This document shows positions 45,742 through 55,804 of a DNA stretch of 64,000 nt, piece by piece; within the stretch, counting starts at the first letter, position 1; each line of letters starts with the position of its first letter. This DNA comes from Beta vulgaris subsp. vulgaris (taxonomy: Eukaryota > Streptophyta > Magnoliopsida > Caryophyllales > Amaranthaceae): positions 51,724,767-51,788,766 of the forward strand of contig NC_079208.1 of the NCBI RefSeq assembly GCF_026745355.1, given 5' to 3'. The position numbers were made by a program, and so were the translations under genes. The notes beneath the pieces are model-generated. The model worked only from the letters and a program-made list of their open reading frames with translations, was not told where the DNA came from and did no database searches.

Positions 45742-46010
45742 CTCCCTCTGCTTTTATTTATTTGCTACATTTTCAAAAAGGGTTGCTTTTTTTTATTTGC
45801 TACATCTCCTTATTAGGAGACTTGGCCACCAAAAAGTAATAGTATTATATTTGTTTCCCCTCTTTTTCCACTAAAAAATACTACTTTTTTCTTTTTCCCA
45901 CCCTATTTAATACTAAAGGAGTAAAAAAGTACACTAAAAAAGAATGAAAATGACATCTCCTAAATTCTTGTGTAAACCAAAATGTGGCAAATAAATAAAA
46001 TCGGAGGGGG
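45742..46010. mobile_element. Stowaway-type MITE
   Basis: CTCCCTCTGCTTTTATTTATTTG...CAAATAAATAAAATCGGAGGGGG flanked by TA, 269 bp. Same family as 61061-61344 (TTTGCTACA subterminal word). Confidence 0.8.
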
Positions 46011-46446
46011 TAAGAACGTAGTAATACAATCACCATTGCTTCCCTCCTTTAATAGCGTTTGGCTACTTACTCATTTACTGCATTAATACGTGAGTAGAGT
46101 ATTGATTACTGTAATGACAATTGACTATTGACCTTAATATAAGTTACTCGTAGAGGGTAGACCCCTACGTGATGGTCTTATCAGTTATTGAGTTATGGCT
46201 GACTAGTGAGTATAGTGGGTCCATAAAATTCTTTTTCTATTATTTGTTGTTAGCGGATGCTGTCGTCTTTCTCGTCCGTCTCTTCCCTTCCCAAAATCCC
46301 AACTAACAGCAGATTCTCGTGCATGCACCTTACTTTTCAATTTTTACTGCCCCTCATTCCATACTTTTCAATTTTTACTTTTTCACCCTGTCCTTTGAAA
46401 AAAGAATATTCTGATGCTTTTGTCATTTAATTTACAATAAAGATAA
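46011..46446. other. Intergenic DNA
   Basis: No gene seen. A local repeat CATACTTTTCAATTTTTACT / TTACTTTTCAATTTTTACTG lies at 46328-46380. Confidence 0.4.
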
Positions 46447-48059
46447 TCTCGATTACATAAGGGAAGGGAGGAGCAACGGTGTCCTTTTTTGGATTGACTA
46501 TTTTGCCCCCCCTTCCCTTTCTAAATTACAAAAGGAATCTCAATATCAAAATGGGGGTCAAACAAAGCCACCGGAAATTAATTTTCAACAATCACTCAGA
46601 AATCACTTATATGAGGAAACTTTACAAATCACTCATAGAATTGAGAAAATCACGTTGTAAAAATCACGTAAACCACTCATACAAAAACTAAAAATTAACT
46701 TACAAACTAAAACTAATATATTAGGACGTCAGTACATACAAAAACATTCACAAAATTCACTTACAAATCATTGTTCTTAATAACCATTCACAATTACATA
46801 CTCACAAAAAATACCTATAAACACAAATTTGAGAAAAACATAAGATTTTGACAGTGATATCACACATTTGCGCATCGCGATTTGCGAATTTTCAAATAGG
46901 TACACAATTCTTTAATCTTCAAAGTTATTTCACATAAGTTGATTGTTATGTAGTTGAAAAATGGAGATAATAACAATTAGTTGAAAAGGGCTTTTATATA
47001 ATTAGACTTAAATTTGATTCATTTTCATATAAAATCAGAAAACAAGATGTGTATGAAATTTGATTCATTTGTGACACTAATGAAAAAGTTACAAATTTAG
47101 TTCTTTTTTTAAATTCCAATATAAAATTTTTGCCCAAAATTTTGCAAATATCCATGTTCAGAAATAAATTTTGAAAAACAAAACAATATCAAACCTTTTT
47201 GCGAACAACTTTTGCAAAAATCCATTTTCAGAAAAAAGAAATTTACATTAATTTGCGAAAACCATTTCATGCGAAATTAGATTGTGTATGAACAATGTGA
47301 AATTTCATTTCACCTATAATTAAACTCAAAGTGTTCAAATTTAAAAAAGGAGAAAAATTAAAAATGATCATTTCATACAAAATAAGATTGTGTATGAAAA
47401 ACTTAAAATTCCTTTCAAATATAATTGAAACTCAAAGTGTGAACATTTAGAAAAGGAGAAAAATTAAAATGATGAAAATTCTTAAATATCAATTTGTGAA
47501 ATCAGAATTTAGAAGTTAGACAACGAAAAAAACTGAAATTGTATTATACTTTTCGATTACCGATCATAGAGAAATTACTGAAATCCATATCACAAACTAT
47601 TATAAATTACAAAAATGGATAAAACCAAAAAAAAAGAACATGACGATATTTAGTAAAGAACATCATACTGATTATAAAAGAACATACGCATATATATAAG
47701 ACTTGAGAAACAAAAATGTATTCAAAATCACAAAAATGAATAACAACATAAAAAGAACATGGAAGAATCTTATTCAGAACATGAAGGTGAACTTAAATAC
47801 TAACTTGCATTTTCAGTTTGTTTACTACTTAGTATTAGGCCTAAAAATATCATCGCGTGCATAAAAGGCTAGTTGAAGATTTATTCAAGAATTAGAATTA
47901 GATTTCACTTTGTAAATGTAAGGAGAAACGAGTGAATATCATTTTTTTTTTTTAGTGAAGCTTATTTATTAGTGCCTCTTTTTCTTTATAGAACCGTAAA
48001 ACACTTTGATTACAATCTTGATTTTATCTTTATTTACTATATTTAATCTATATACATAT

Positions 48060-49700
48060 TATTAAATTGCGTGGACAAACATTGTATGTCACCACTTCCT
48101 CGAATTGCAATAGCACCTTATCTATTTCGGGCTAGGTTAAAGGATATGATAGTTGGTCCAAGCGAGTCTGCCCATTACCAGCTTCATCTTACCTCTAAAA
48201 GGGAAATCAATGCAAAAAATAAATCAAATTCTTTTAACTATCGAAAACTTTTCATTTCAGTGCTCGAGCTTGAGCTGATGTCAGCTCAAGGGGCCTTTAG
48301 TCTTTTGATTAGAGTAGAGGTTTCAAAGTCGACGTTGACCATCCAGTTCCGCGGCAAGGAGGCCTAGAAAGTGATGGGCACATATTTTCAGTACTGATTC
48401 GTATGGAAGTAACACGATGTGACGACCAAATTTGATCAGCAACCAAGGTGAAGAGAGAGTCCTAACATAACGAGGGATTCGAGATATATATAAAGAGATG
48501 ACAAGCCATATGGACGAAGGGAGATGATCGAGTGAAAAAAAGTGTATTACCTCTTTTCAATATTTCATTACCGGAAGAAGTTCATCGACAACACCAAAGA
48601 AAACGGATACCGAATCAGAAGTCAAGGCACAAAATTATTGATCATGATAAGTGACCAAGAAGTCTGCTGAAGTCCTTTGAGTCTCTAACAATCAATCTTT
48701 CTTGTGAAACTCCTTCTTTCTTTAACTATGATTGATCTGACCATTTTCTTTAGGTTCTGAAAGAAAAGAGATTTGAACAGCAGTCTGAAAGACTAATGCT
48801 GCGCAAAAGAATAATAGTTTGAGTCCAAAATGGAATGGAATTACCTGGGAAGAGTTGAAGAGGCTTATCCCCGCACTCGCCATTTCAATTTCTAAAAGGA
48901 AACTAAGCCTTCAAACTATTCGGGGACTTGTGCAACAATGCGGATGAGTTATGGTTAAGGGTGAAATGCCACTCGAACACAAAGCTAGCTGGTTCTCCCT
49001 AAAATGCGTTGAGTCGCAGCATTTGACTGGACATCTAGGGGAAAAGCACGTCTGTTGACTCGACATTTATTTCTTCCTTGAGTTGGGTTCCAAACCTACC
49101 ATATCTTGCCGCCCTTGCTTTCTAGCGGAAGGCGAGGAACTTGCCAATTCTTTCCATGACCCCTCTCAGAATTTGATTGGTAAGTAAGTACGCCCACTAT
49201 TTCCTTTAGTCTTCTTTCTCGTACTCCAAAAAGGAAGAGAAATAGAGCAAGCTAGTGGTCTCGGTTAGACAAGGAAATACGGCCCCAAAGGTTATTGACC
49301 AATACGAAAGCGGACAAAGAATGGGGATTGATCCCATGTTGGCTAATGCGTCCGCATGTTTGTCCTCTGGGGATCTGTCGAAGGTCACTAGTTACATTGA
49401 CATGATAGGGCTTAAGCTGGACTTGTTGCTGAAAAGAAAGAGGGAGGCAACTGAAGCTAGTCGGGTTTAGGACTGATATTTGCTTGCCTGAATTCGAAAA
49501 TATACATCATTATTGTATACTTTTTCATATGTATGGCGCAACCCAAGCGTAACCGTGAACAGCCGTCTTTCAACGTCGCTCTTCGCCCCCGGCGTCTTAC
49601 AACTTGGTTCGAAAGACTCGCCCCGGCCGGTCGACGCCGAGTCTCCTCATCTCTTCTAAACTTCCCCAGTGACGTGGCTTAGCTTTTTGTCCAATATGTC
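48060..49700. other. Organelle-like DNA segment
   Basis: Higher GC than its surroundings, with the style of plant mitochondrial intergenic DNA and one recognisable organellar rRNA piece. Short frames at 48071-48367 and 49255-49470 have no recognised product. Extent is judged by composition only. Confidence 0.4.
48925..49050 (+). rRNA. Organellar 23S/26S rRNA fragment (pseudo)
   Basis: GGGTGAAATGCCACTCGAAC, AGCTAGCTGGTTCTCC, AATGCGTTGAG.CGCAGC and TTGACTGGACATCTAGGG occur in the order and spacing of plastid 23S / plant mitochondrial 26S rRNA around the domain II-III region. Several substitutions (CTCCCTAAAATGCG for CTCCCCGAAATGCG; GGGGAAAAGCAC for GGGGTAAAGCAC) show it is decayed. Only ~125 bp of a ~2.8 kb gene, so not functional. 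Confidence 0.75.
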
Positions 49701-49744
49701 AGTCATACGCTAACATGACTATCACTTAAAAATCTATCAAAAAG

Positions 49745-49830
49745 TTTTGTGTAAGAGCTGAGGTATCAAACCCGTGACCTATTACTTTTGTAATGTCATG
49801 ATCTTACCATTAATGGCTGATCATCAAGGA
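49745..49830 (-). mobile_element. Degenerate SINE fragment
   Basis: Minus strand: CAGCCATTAATGGTAAGATC (box A-like), then GGTCACGGGTTTGATACC (box B-like). Related to the element at 42895. Confidence 0.4.
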
Positions 49831-49899
49831 AATTTCTTCTACCTTTTCTCTTCTCCTATACCACTTATGAAAATTAACTCTGTTGAGACTTTCGCCAGT

Positions 49900-50160
49900 C
49901 AATGAGTTATTCCTTGAGTAGCTCTCTCATCAACAAACATGTCTTGATCACTAAATCTGATTCGGCAAATGTGGTGAGGTGGAGTAATGAAAAATCTGAA
50001 GGGGCTTGGAAGTTGGAACATCAATTTTGTTATGAATTTTATCCATAATTCTAGGTTTCGTGTTTCAATAATTCACAAAAGAAGAGATTCAAATGTCATG
50101 GTCTCTGATACACTTGCCAAGCAAGGCCTTAAAAGGGAAGATGACTTTTTTGCCTAAGTA
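49900..50160 (+). pseudogene. LINE RNase H C-terminal relic
   Basis: The plus-strand frame ends R-R-D-S-N-V-M-V-S-D-T-L-A-K-Q-G-L and a stop, matching the closing (R-x-x-N-x-x-A-D-x-L-A-K-x-G) motif of plant LINE RNase H domains with the Asp kept. Upstream is degenerate. Confidence 0.5.
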
Positions 50161-50385
50161 TATCTTTAAAACCCTTATGGCATCTTTGATTTAATTCTAT
50201 TTGCTAGTGCCAACTTTAATTTCTTATGTTGTGATTTGGCAACTTTGTATGCCATAATTTATGATATGATTAATAAGATCTCTTAAACTGTCGAAAAGAA
50301 AAAAATAAAACTTGTGCTTGTGAAAACTATACATCGTTTTTATCTTAAAAAATTACCCCGAGCATTGCAAGGGACCAACAACTAA

Positions 50386-50682
50386 TTAATTTTTAAACCA
50401 GTATACCAGACAAATTTAAATATAGAACACAAAACTATCTATGTGATATTATATTTGATTGTTTTAAATTAATGTATTCACATATCTAGATAAGGAGAAG
50501 AGTCGAGGGGTGGAAGGGGGTGGTTTTATATGGGATACATGGGTTTAAGTGAATTCGGTAAAATTTAAATTATATTTTATCCCATGCATATAAAACCACC
50601 CCCTTGATAAAGCTTGTCATTGAATGAATTAATCAGATAATGAAATACAAAACAAAAACAAAAATAAATATCAAAGCTACTA
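50386..50682. other. AT-rich DNA with a 35-bp inverted pair
   Basis: No gene. GGGGTGGTTTTATATGGGAT (50518) and its inverse ATCCCATGCATATAAAACCACCCCC (50578-50602) flank a short loop. Possibly a small fold-back element. Confidence 0.45.
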
Positions 50683-50939
50683 CTTCCTCCGTTCTATTTT
50701 AAATGAAACATTTGTTTTTTTATGCAACCCGACGCGCTTCTTTAATCATTAATATCTTTAGTTGTGCACACATAAAAAATATTAAAAAGATAGAATTTGA
50801 TAGTATGCATCAAGACGAATCTAACAAGATCCTACTTGACTATGTTTTTCTTTATATAATGGCGATAAATTAGAGTCAAAATTGATCAATGAATAGTGTC
50901 ATTTCATCCAATGTTTCATTTAAAACAGATTAGATGAAG
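50683..50939. mobile_element. Stowaway-type MITE
   Basis: CTTCCTCCGTTCTATTTTAAATGAAAC...GTTTCATTTAAAACAGATTAGATGAAG flanked by TA, 257 bp, right end diverged. Confidence 0.75.
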
Positions 50940-50941
50940 TA

Positions 50942-51758
50942 TTTTTATCAACAAAGAAATTAAGCTTGAAATCGAATATATAAGTGAGAGATCATCATAT
51001 ACAAAAAAAAAGGTTATTTTTTTTTTGTATTAATAAAGCAGTAAAGTTTGAAATTAAATGTATATGTAAGATCAAACCAAAAAAATTTGCCTTAAGTAAT
51101 AATAGTTGCTTGAAGATATTTAAACAAATTTATCTTAAACATAAACAAATTCTAAATCTAGTATTTTGATATATAAAAAAAAAGGTGATGATGATGGTTA
51201 ATTCTTCTATCTTCATTTATATTATCTTTCTAACTAAGATTGCAATATATTGACGTAATTGGAAAATAATTGCTTTCACGTAAAAACAATAGAAAGAAAC
51301 ATATCATTAAATTCAAATATTAACGACGATAAATTTGCAGACATATAAACTTATACTCTTTAATTCTGCATATCATTATTGGATATAAATACATTCGGTA
51401 TATACATAATGATTGTGTAGGTATTATGAAACAGATCTACCTGCATTGAAAGAAACGCTCGAATATCTTGAACTTGGAGCAACTTTGAGCGAGGCAAGAC
51501 ATATATCAATCGTGATCTTGACAACTGACAAGTAGGGCAAAACTCGTGGTCTCAACATGTAACTGACGAAGAACTTGCGTATCATATGTTTTGTACAAAT
51601 AAAATTAATGAACACTTTGCGTGAATATTTAGGTGGATTTTCGAAAAATCCAAAAACACGATACTTGTAATGATTAATTTTTGTTCTTATTTTGCGCGAA
51701 TAAAGCTATATAAGAATTCACATGTATTCTCAAGTTAAGGTACTATTTTTGTCTAAGT
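50942..51758. other. AT-rich intergenic DNA
   Basis: Nothing recognised. Frames at 50984-51169 and 51424-51615 show no known domain. Confidence 0.4.
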
Positions 51759-52051
51759 TAAGGCTCTGTCTGATTCAACTTAATTAATTTGTTTTATTAG
51801 AACTTATCTTATGTTATTTAAATTATCTTAACTAATATGAACTTATCTTATTTGGACATAAATACTAGTTTTTTGGTTTCCTAACATAGTTAGTCCGTTC
51901 TATTCAACTTATTTTGATCTTATCTTATCTTATCTGAATTTAGTTTGTCTTATTTTATAAAAACTTATCTTATTTTATTTAAACTTATTTTATCTTATAT
52001 GATTTTTTTTTCTGAAATAAGTTAAAATAAGTTGAACATAACATAGCCTTA
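51759..52051. mobile_element. Small TIR transposon rich in AACTTATCTTA words
   Basis: TAAGGCTCTGTCTGATTCAACTTA at the left and the inverse of TAAGTTGAACATAACATAGCCTTA at the right. The interior repeats AACTTATCTTAT. The TCTGATCTGAACTTATC blocks in the tandem units (12250, 13280) look like the same superfamily. Target duplication not clear. Confidence 0.55.
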
Positions 52052-52435
52052 AAGCATTCGAATGCGTAACTGACTAACTATGCTATACTTTTTTTCGTAA
52101 GAATCGCTTTTATAGTATTTAACCTTTGTTCGTTTCACTTGTTTTATATTGCATTGAAACTAAAGAACTTTTAAAATATAAAGTAATTTTGAATAAACCA
52201 ACTTACTTAATTATAAATTATCTTTGATGTTTATTACTGTACTATATTCGACTACATATATCTATTTATTTATTGACTAAAAATCACTTTATATAAATAA
52301 AGCCAATTTTATCAATCAAAGTTGAGTGTTTTTAACATTAGTATTGCTTTTTGATTGAATTTATTATATTGTTTGAAGTTGAGGCTGTTGAGGTATTTCT
52401 AATGAGGGTTTAAACATTGTAATCAATATTAAATT

Positions 52436-53420
52436 GGAAAAATGGATCAGAATACCCCCAACTTTGGCCCGTCCGCTTTTAATACCCCCAACTTTGGATT
52501 ATTTTTAAATACTCCCAACTTTGGGGGTGGTCCGCCAAAAATGCACCCAGATGACTTGTAACCTGTTAACAAGGTAATTTTTTTATTTCTCTTTTATTTT
52601 TAATTTTGACTCCTACCCACCACCACTTCAACCACCCCTCCCCCACCCCAGACCCTCCCTCTCCCCTCCCCGGCTGCAAACCCTCATGCTAGCCCAACCA
52701 TCCCCCTACTCCCACCACCCCAGACCCCCCCACTCCCATCCCCTAGCAGTCCCCCCACTCCCTCCACCCCCGCACCCCTCGCCACTCCCAACCCAGCATC
52801 CCCCGATCCCCCACCCCCCCCCCCCCCCCCCACAGTAGCAGCCCCCCACTGCCCTAACACCCTTCGGAACCCCCCTCCCCTAACCCCCTCGAAATCTCCC
52901 TCCCCCTCGATTTTCGCCACCTCCTCGCTACTCCTAACCCAGCAGCCCCCAATCCCCCAACCCCCACCCCCCACAGCAGCATTCCCCCCCCCCCCCCACT
53001 GCCCTAACAACCTTCGGAACCCCCTCCCCTAATCCTCGTCGAAATCTCCCTCCCCTCCCCCTCGATTTTCTCGGTTTCTGACCTCTTCCTTCGTCACAGT
53101 ACTGAAGTCTTTCGGTGGGGGTTTGCTGGAAATCGAGGGGGGTGCAGGTAGGGGTTTCGAAGGGGGTTAGGAAAGGGGGAATTCGATGGGTGGTGGTGGT
53201 CAGGAAAGGTGGCAGTGGGGGTGGGGGTGGGGGATGACGAGAGGAAGAGAGATGAGCAGAGGGGGAGGTTTTTTGGTTTACCAGTTCATCCGGTCATAAC
53301 AGGTAAATGGTGCATTTTTGGCGGACCACCCCCAAAGTTGGGGGTATTTAAAAATAATCCAAAGTTGGGGGTATTAAAAGCGGACCGCCCAAAGTTGGGG
53401 GTATTCTGATCCATTTTTCC
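52436..53420. mobile_element. Mutator-like non-autonomous TIR element B
   Basis: 985 bp flanked by a perfect 9-bp duplication TATTAAATT (52427-52435 and 53421-53429). Long TIRs begin GGAAAAATGGATCAGAATAC and contain three direct copies of a TACCCCCAACTTTGG word. The interior is C-rich (52610-53060) then G-rich (53110-53270). No transposase; the minus frame 52684-53010 is poly-Gly/Val and spurious. Confidence 0.82.
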
Positions 53421-53429
53421 TATTAAATT

Positions 53430-54830
53430 CAGTTTGTTGGATATAGCTTTGATATCTAAACACACCAAAAAAGGAACATTTGCTTGATATAAGTTTTGTG
53501 TGTGTAATAAAACTGTTATTTTTAAAAGAAAAATTACGTATGTAGCTGGAAATTGAAGTCAAAATCTTGCTCAAAATAATCTTGAATATTACATAATTCC
53601 CTGATTTTTTTGGTGCATAAAGTGTCATAAAAGGATTAAAGAAGACATTTAATCATACTTGTCATTTTTGCGAGTAACTAATGACTAGTAATTGGCTCAA
53701 GCGACATTTCAAATTATTGTTGTAGGTTTTTAAGTACTATAAGTGGAATTTCATGAATCATATTCATAAGCACTTAAACAGGATCACATGCATATACAAT
53801 CAAGGATCACATAATAGTTCAGAATTAACATTTGAAACGTGATTTCCACGAAACTTGTTATAATTCGGAGATAGAACCACAACTGTGATTTCTCTATTTA
53901 GTCCACCAATCCGGATCAACACTCCACCAATGCTAGTTGGAAGGAAGAAATCTTTCTTCCTCTTTTTGGAGAATAACGTAACTTTTGGAGAAGAAAGAGG
54001 GAAAAGAATATTGAGAAAGATCTTTTATCTTTTCCTTGTGATTGCCTAACTAATATACAAGTATATTTAGGAAATCCCCTTCCCTCTCCCTCTCCCTCTC
54101 CCTCTCCCTCTCACTCTCTTGGCTGGCCACCATAGAGTCCTTTATGGGCTCTAAGTTTTTTCTTTTGTTGATCCAAACCTTATGTGTGACCTAATAGGAT
54201 CCACTTAATTGGAATTCGGGTTTACAATTTACTACCACGATGTTCTATAGCATTCTCTAGCAAGACATATAGACGACCCAATTTAATGAACTTATTATCT
54301 CCATAATAGGATCCATATTATATTTACTAATTGCATTAAAGTCAATGACATAATTTCTTCAATTGTATGTTCTATATTTGGAAAATGATAGATAACTATT
54401 ATGATCAATTTACATTTGTTGCCATTTCGGCACAAAAAGATACTAGATTGTATCCCTGCTAATGCATGAGATATACACAACTAACAATTTATGCATGCGA
54501 TGTGTGCTTTAATTATTTTTTTGTCGGTAAAAATAAATCAGAATTTCATTACGCCGTTCGTTACAATTTATTATAATCCACTTTACTGTCATATGGGGTA
54601 AATTTAGAGATCAGGTAGGTTAAAACTTCACTGTAAAAACTTGAATACGCAATTACCTAATATTATTAAAAGGCAATGCCTAAGAATCCTAATGTGACGA
54701 GATAAATTATGATATACTCATAATAGACTCGATAACAACTACTAAATCAAAAGTCAAAACTCAACTACAATTAGCTCAACTTAGCTTGACTAAAATTTTT
54801 GTATTCTTTTTTTATAAAGGTAAGAAGAAA
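53430..54830. other. AT-rich intergenic DNA
   Basis: No gene seen. Contains the (CTCCCT)n run at 54079-54112. Confidence 0.45.
54079..54112. repeat. (CTCCCT)n microsatellite
   Basis: About five pure copies of the hexanucleotide CCCTCT. Confidence 0.9.
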
Positions 54831-54839
54831 AAAGGTTAA

Positions 54840-55235
54840 GAGACCTTGTGCACGAGGAGAGCTCCTACTTTATCAGTTACAAGGATATTGTGAAGATTGA
54901 AAGTAGTACGATCTTCTATAGAGATATGATTATCTACTAAATGACCAAAATTAGTTATCCAATCTGTTGCGTTCTTTGCTTCCTGGAAAAATTCCACGAC
55001 TCAAAAGCTTTGAGGAGAGAGTGAATGTCTGAGATGATGTTGGAGATCTTTCATGGTGGGGACCATATTTCTTTGACTGAGTTGAAGATGTGATGAATGT
55101 GATTTTGGAGAGCTAAGAGAATATCCCGATGAAGAGTCGTTGCTTCGATTATGAAGATCGAGGAGGAGCCGAGATTGATTACTAAGGCTGTAAGGAGGTC
55201 TCTAGCAAAATTTCGAATAATAATACCTGCTATTG
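54840..55235 (-). pseudogene. LINE-type RNase H-like domain relic
   Basis: The minus-strand reading gives I-R-N-F-A-R-D-L-L, V-I-N-L-G-S-S-S-I, I-I-E-A-T-T-L, then W-N-F-F-Q-E-A-K-N-A-T-D-W-I-T-N-F-G-H. These match RVT_3 (RNase H-like end of plant LINEs): the E of I-E-A and the D of A-T-D are at catalytic positions. Stops are present. Confidence 0.55.
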
Positions 55236-55264
55236 TTAAATTATCACGAATAAAACCATCGAAA

Positions 55265-55279
55265 TTGAGTTGGAAAGAT
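55265..55279. repeat. SINE target site duplication, left
   Basis: TTGAGTTGGAAAGAT here, TTGAGTTTGAAAGAG at 55399-55413: 13 of 15 identical, the length expected for LINE-driven insertion. Confidence 0.7.
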
Positions 55280-55398
55280 TATTTTTGATCCATATGAACC
55301 ACGAAGGCAGTACAATACAAAGAAGGAGAGGGGGATTCGACCTATGACCTATCGTTCACAGCACCTCAATCTTAACCACTAGGTCAAGACATCTTTGG
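55280..55398 (-). mobile_element. tRNA-derived SINE upstream of the ERF gene
   Basis: Minus strand: TGACCTAGTGGTTAAGATTG (box A region), AGGTCGAATCC (box B, one base short of consensus), body, and a tail ...ATGGATCAAAAATA. Same family as 38580-38712. Lies ~230 bp before the ERF TATA box. Confidence 0.78.
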
Positions 55399-55624
55399 TT
55401 GAGTTTGAAAGAGTATGAAAGAAGAGGTTCCAAGACCACGAGAATAGAGTCCAAATAAATTACCGCTAGTTCGAACTTGACTCCCATCATGAACACGGTT
55501 ACACGGTTACATCTTTTACATTGCAAAATGCAAGTGGAACATAAAACATAGGTGGGCACAACTTGACACCCAGGGCCCCACACTCACTTTCCTTACAATC
55601 ACACCTGACATCACACCTGCTCTT

Positions 55625-55634
55625 CTATATATAA
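55625..55634 (+). promoter_or_regulatory. TATA box of the ERF-VII gene
   Basis: CTATATATAATCC, 170 bp before the ATG. A typical plant core promoter would start transcription near 55655-55665, giving a ~145-nt A/C-rich 5' UTR that ends in a run of A. Confidence 0.7.
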
Positions 55635-55804
55635 TCCCCAACCCATTTCTCCCAATCTTACTCGAGTTCTACCAATTTCTTTTACCAAACCAACAAAATT
55701 AGTAAACAAAAAAAAATAACCCTCAAAGATTTCCAATTACATTTCCTTCATAAAAAAGACCAAGAAACAAAAAAAAAAAAAAAAAGAACTAGTAAAGAAT
55801 CATC

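Larger units (their letters stand above)
46447..50385 (+). mobile_element. Putative 3.9 kb Helitron carrying foreign DNA
   Basis: The head TCTCGATTACATAAGGG (46447, preceded by A) begins ~650 bp that is the inverse of the 43500-44105 family. The candidate tail at 50355-50385 has a decayed stem CCC..GCATTGC..GGG, then CAACAACTAA followed by T, as Helitrons end. Between them are AT-rich DNA, an organellar rRNA fragment, other organelle-like sequence and a LINE relic. No RepHel gene. Whether this is one transposed unit or neighbours is uncertain. Confidence 0.45.

Noticed and set aside
49206..49470. Frames on both strands (including A-D-A-L-A-N-M-G-S on minus) hinting at an RNase H tail
   Set aside because: Too short, with no other motif in order; more likely part of the organelle-like segment.
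52684..53010. Gly/Val-rich minus-strand frame in TIR element B
   Set aside because: Same reason: G-rich filler inside a MITE-like element.
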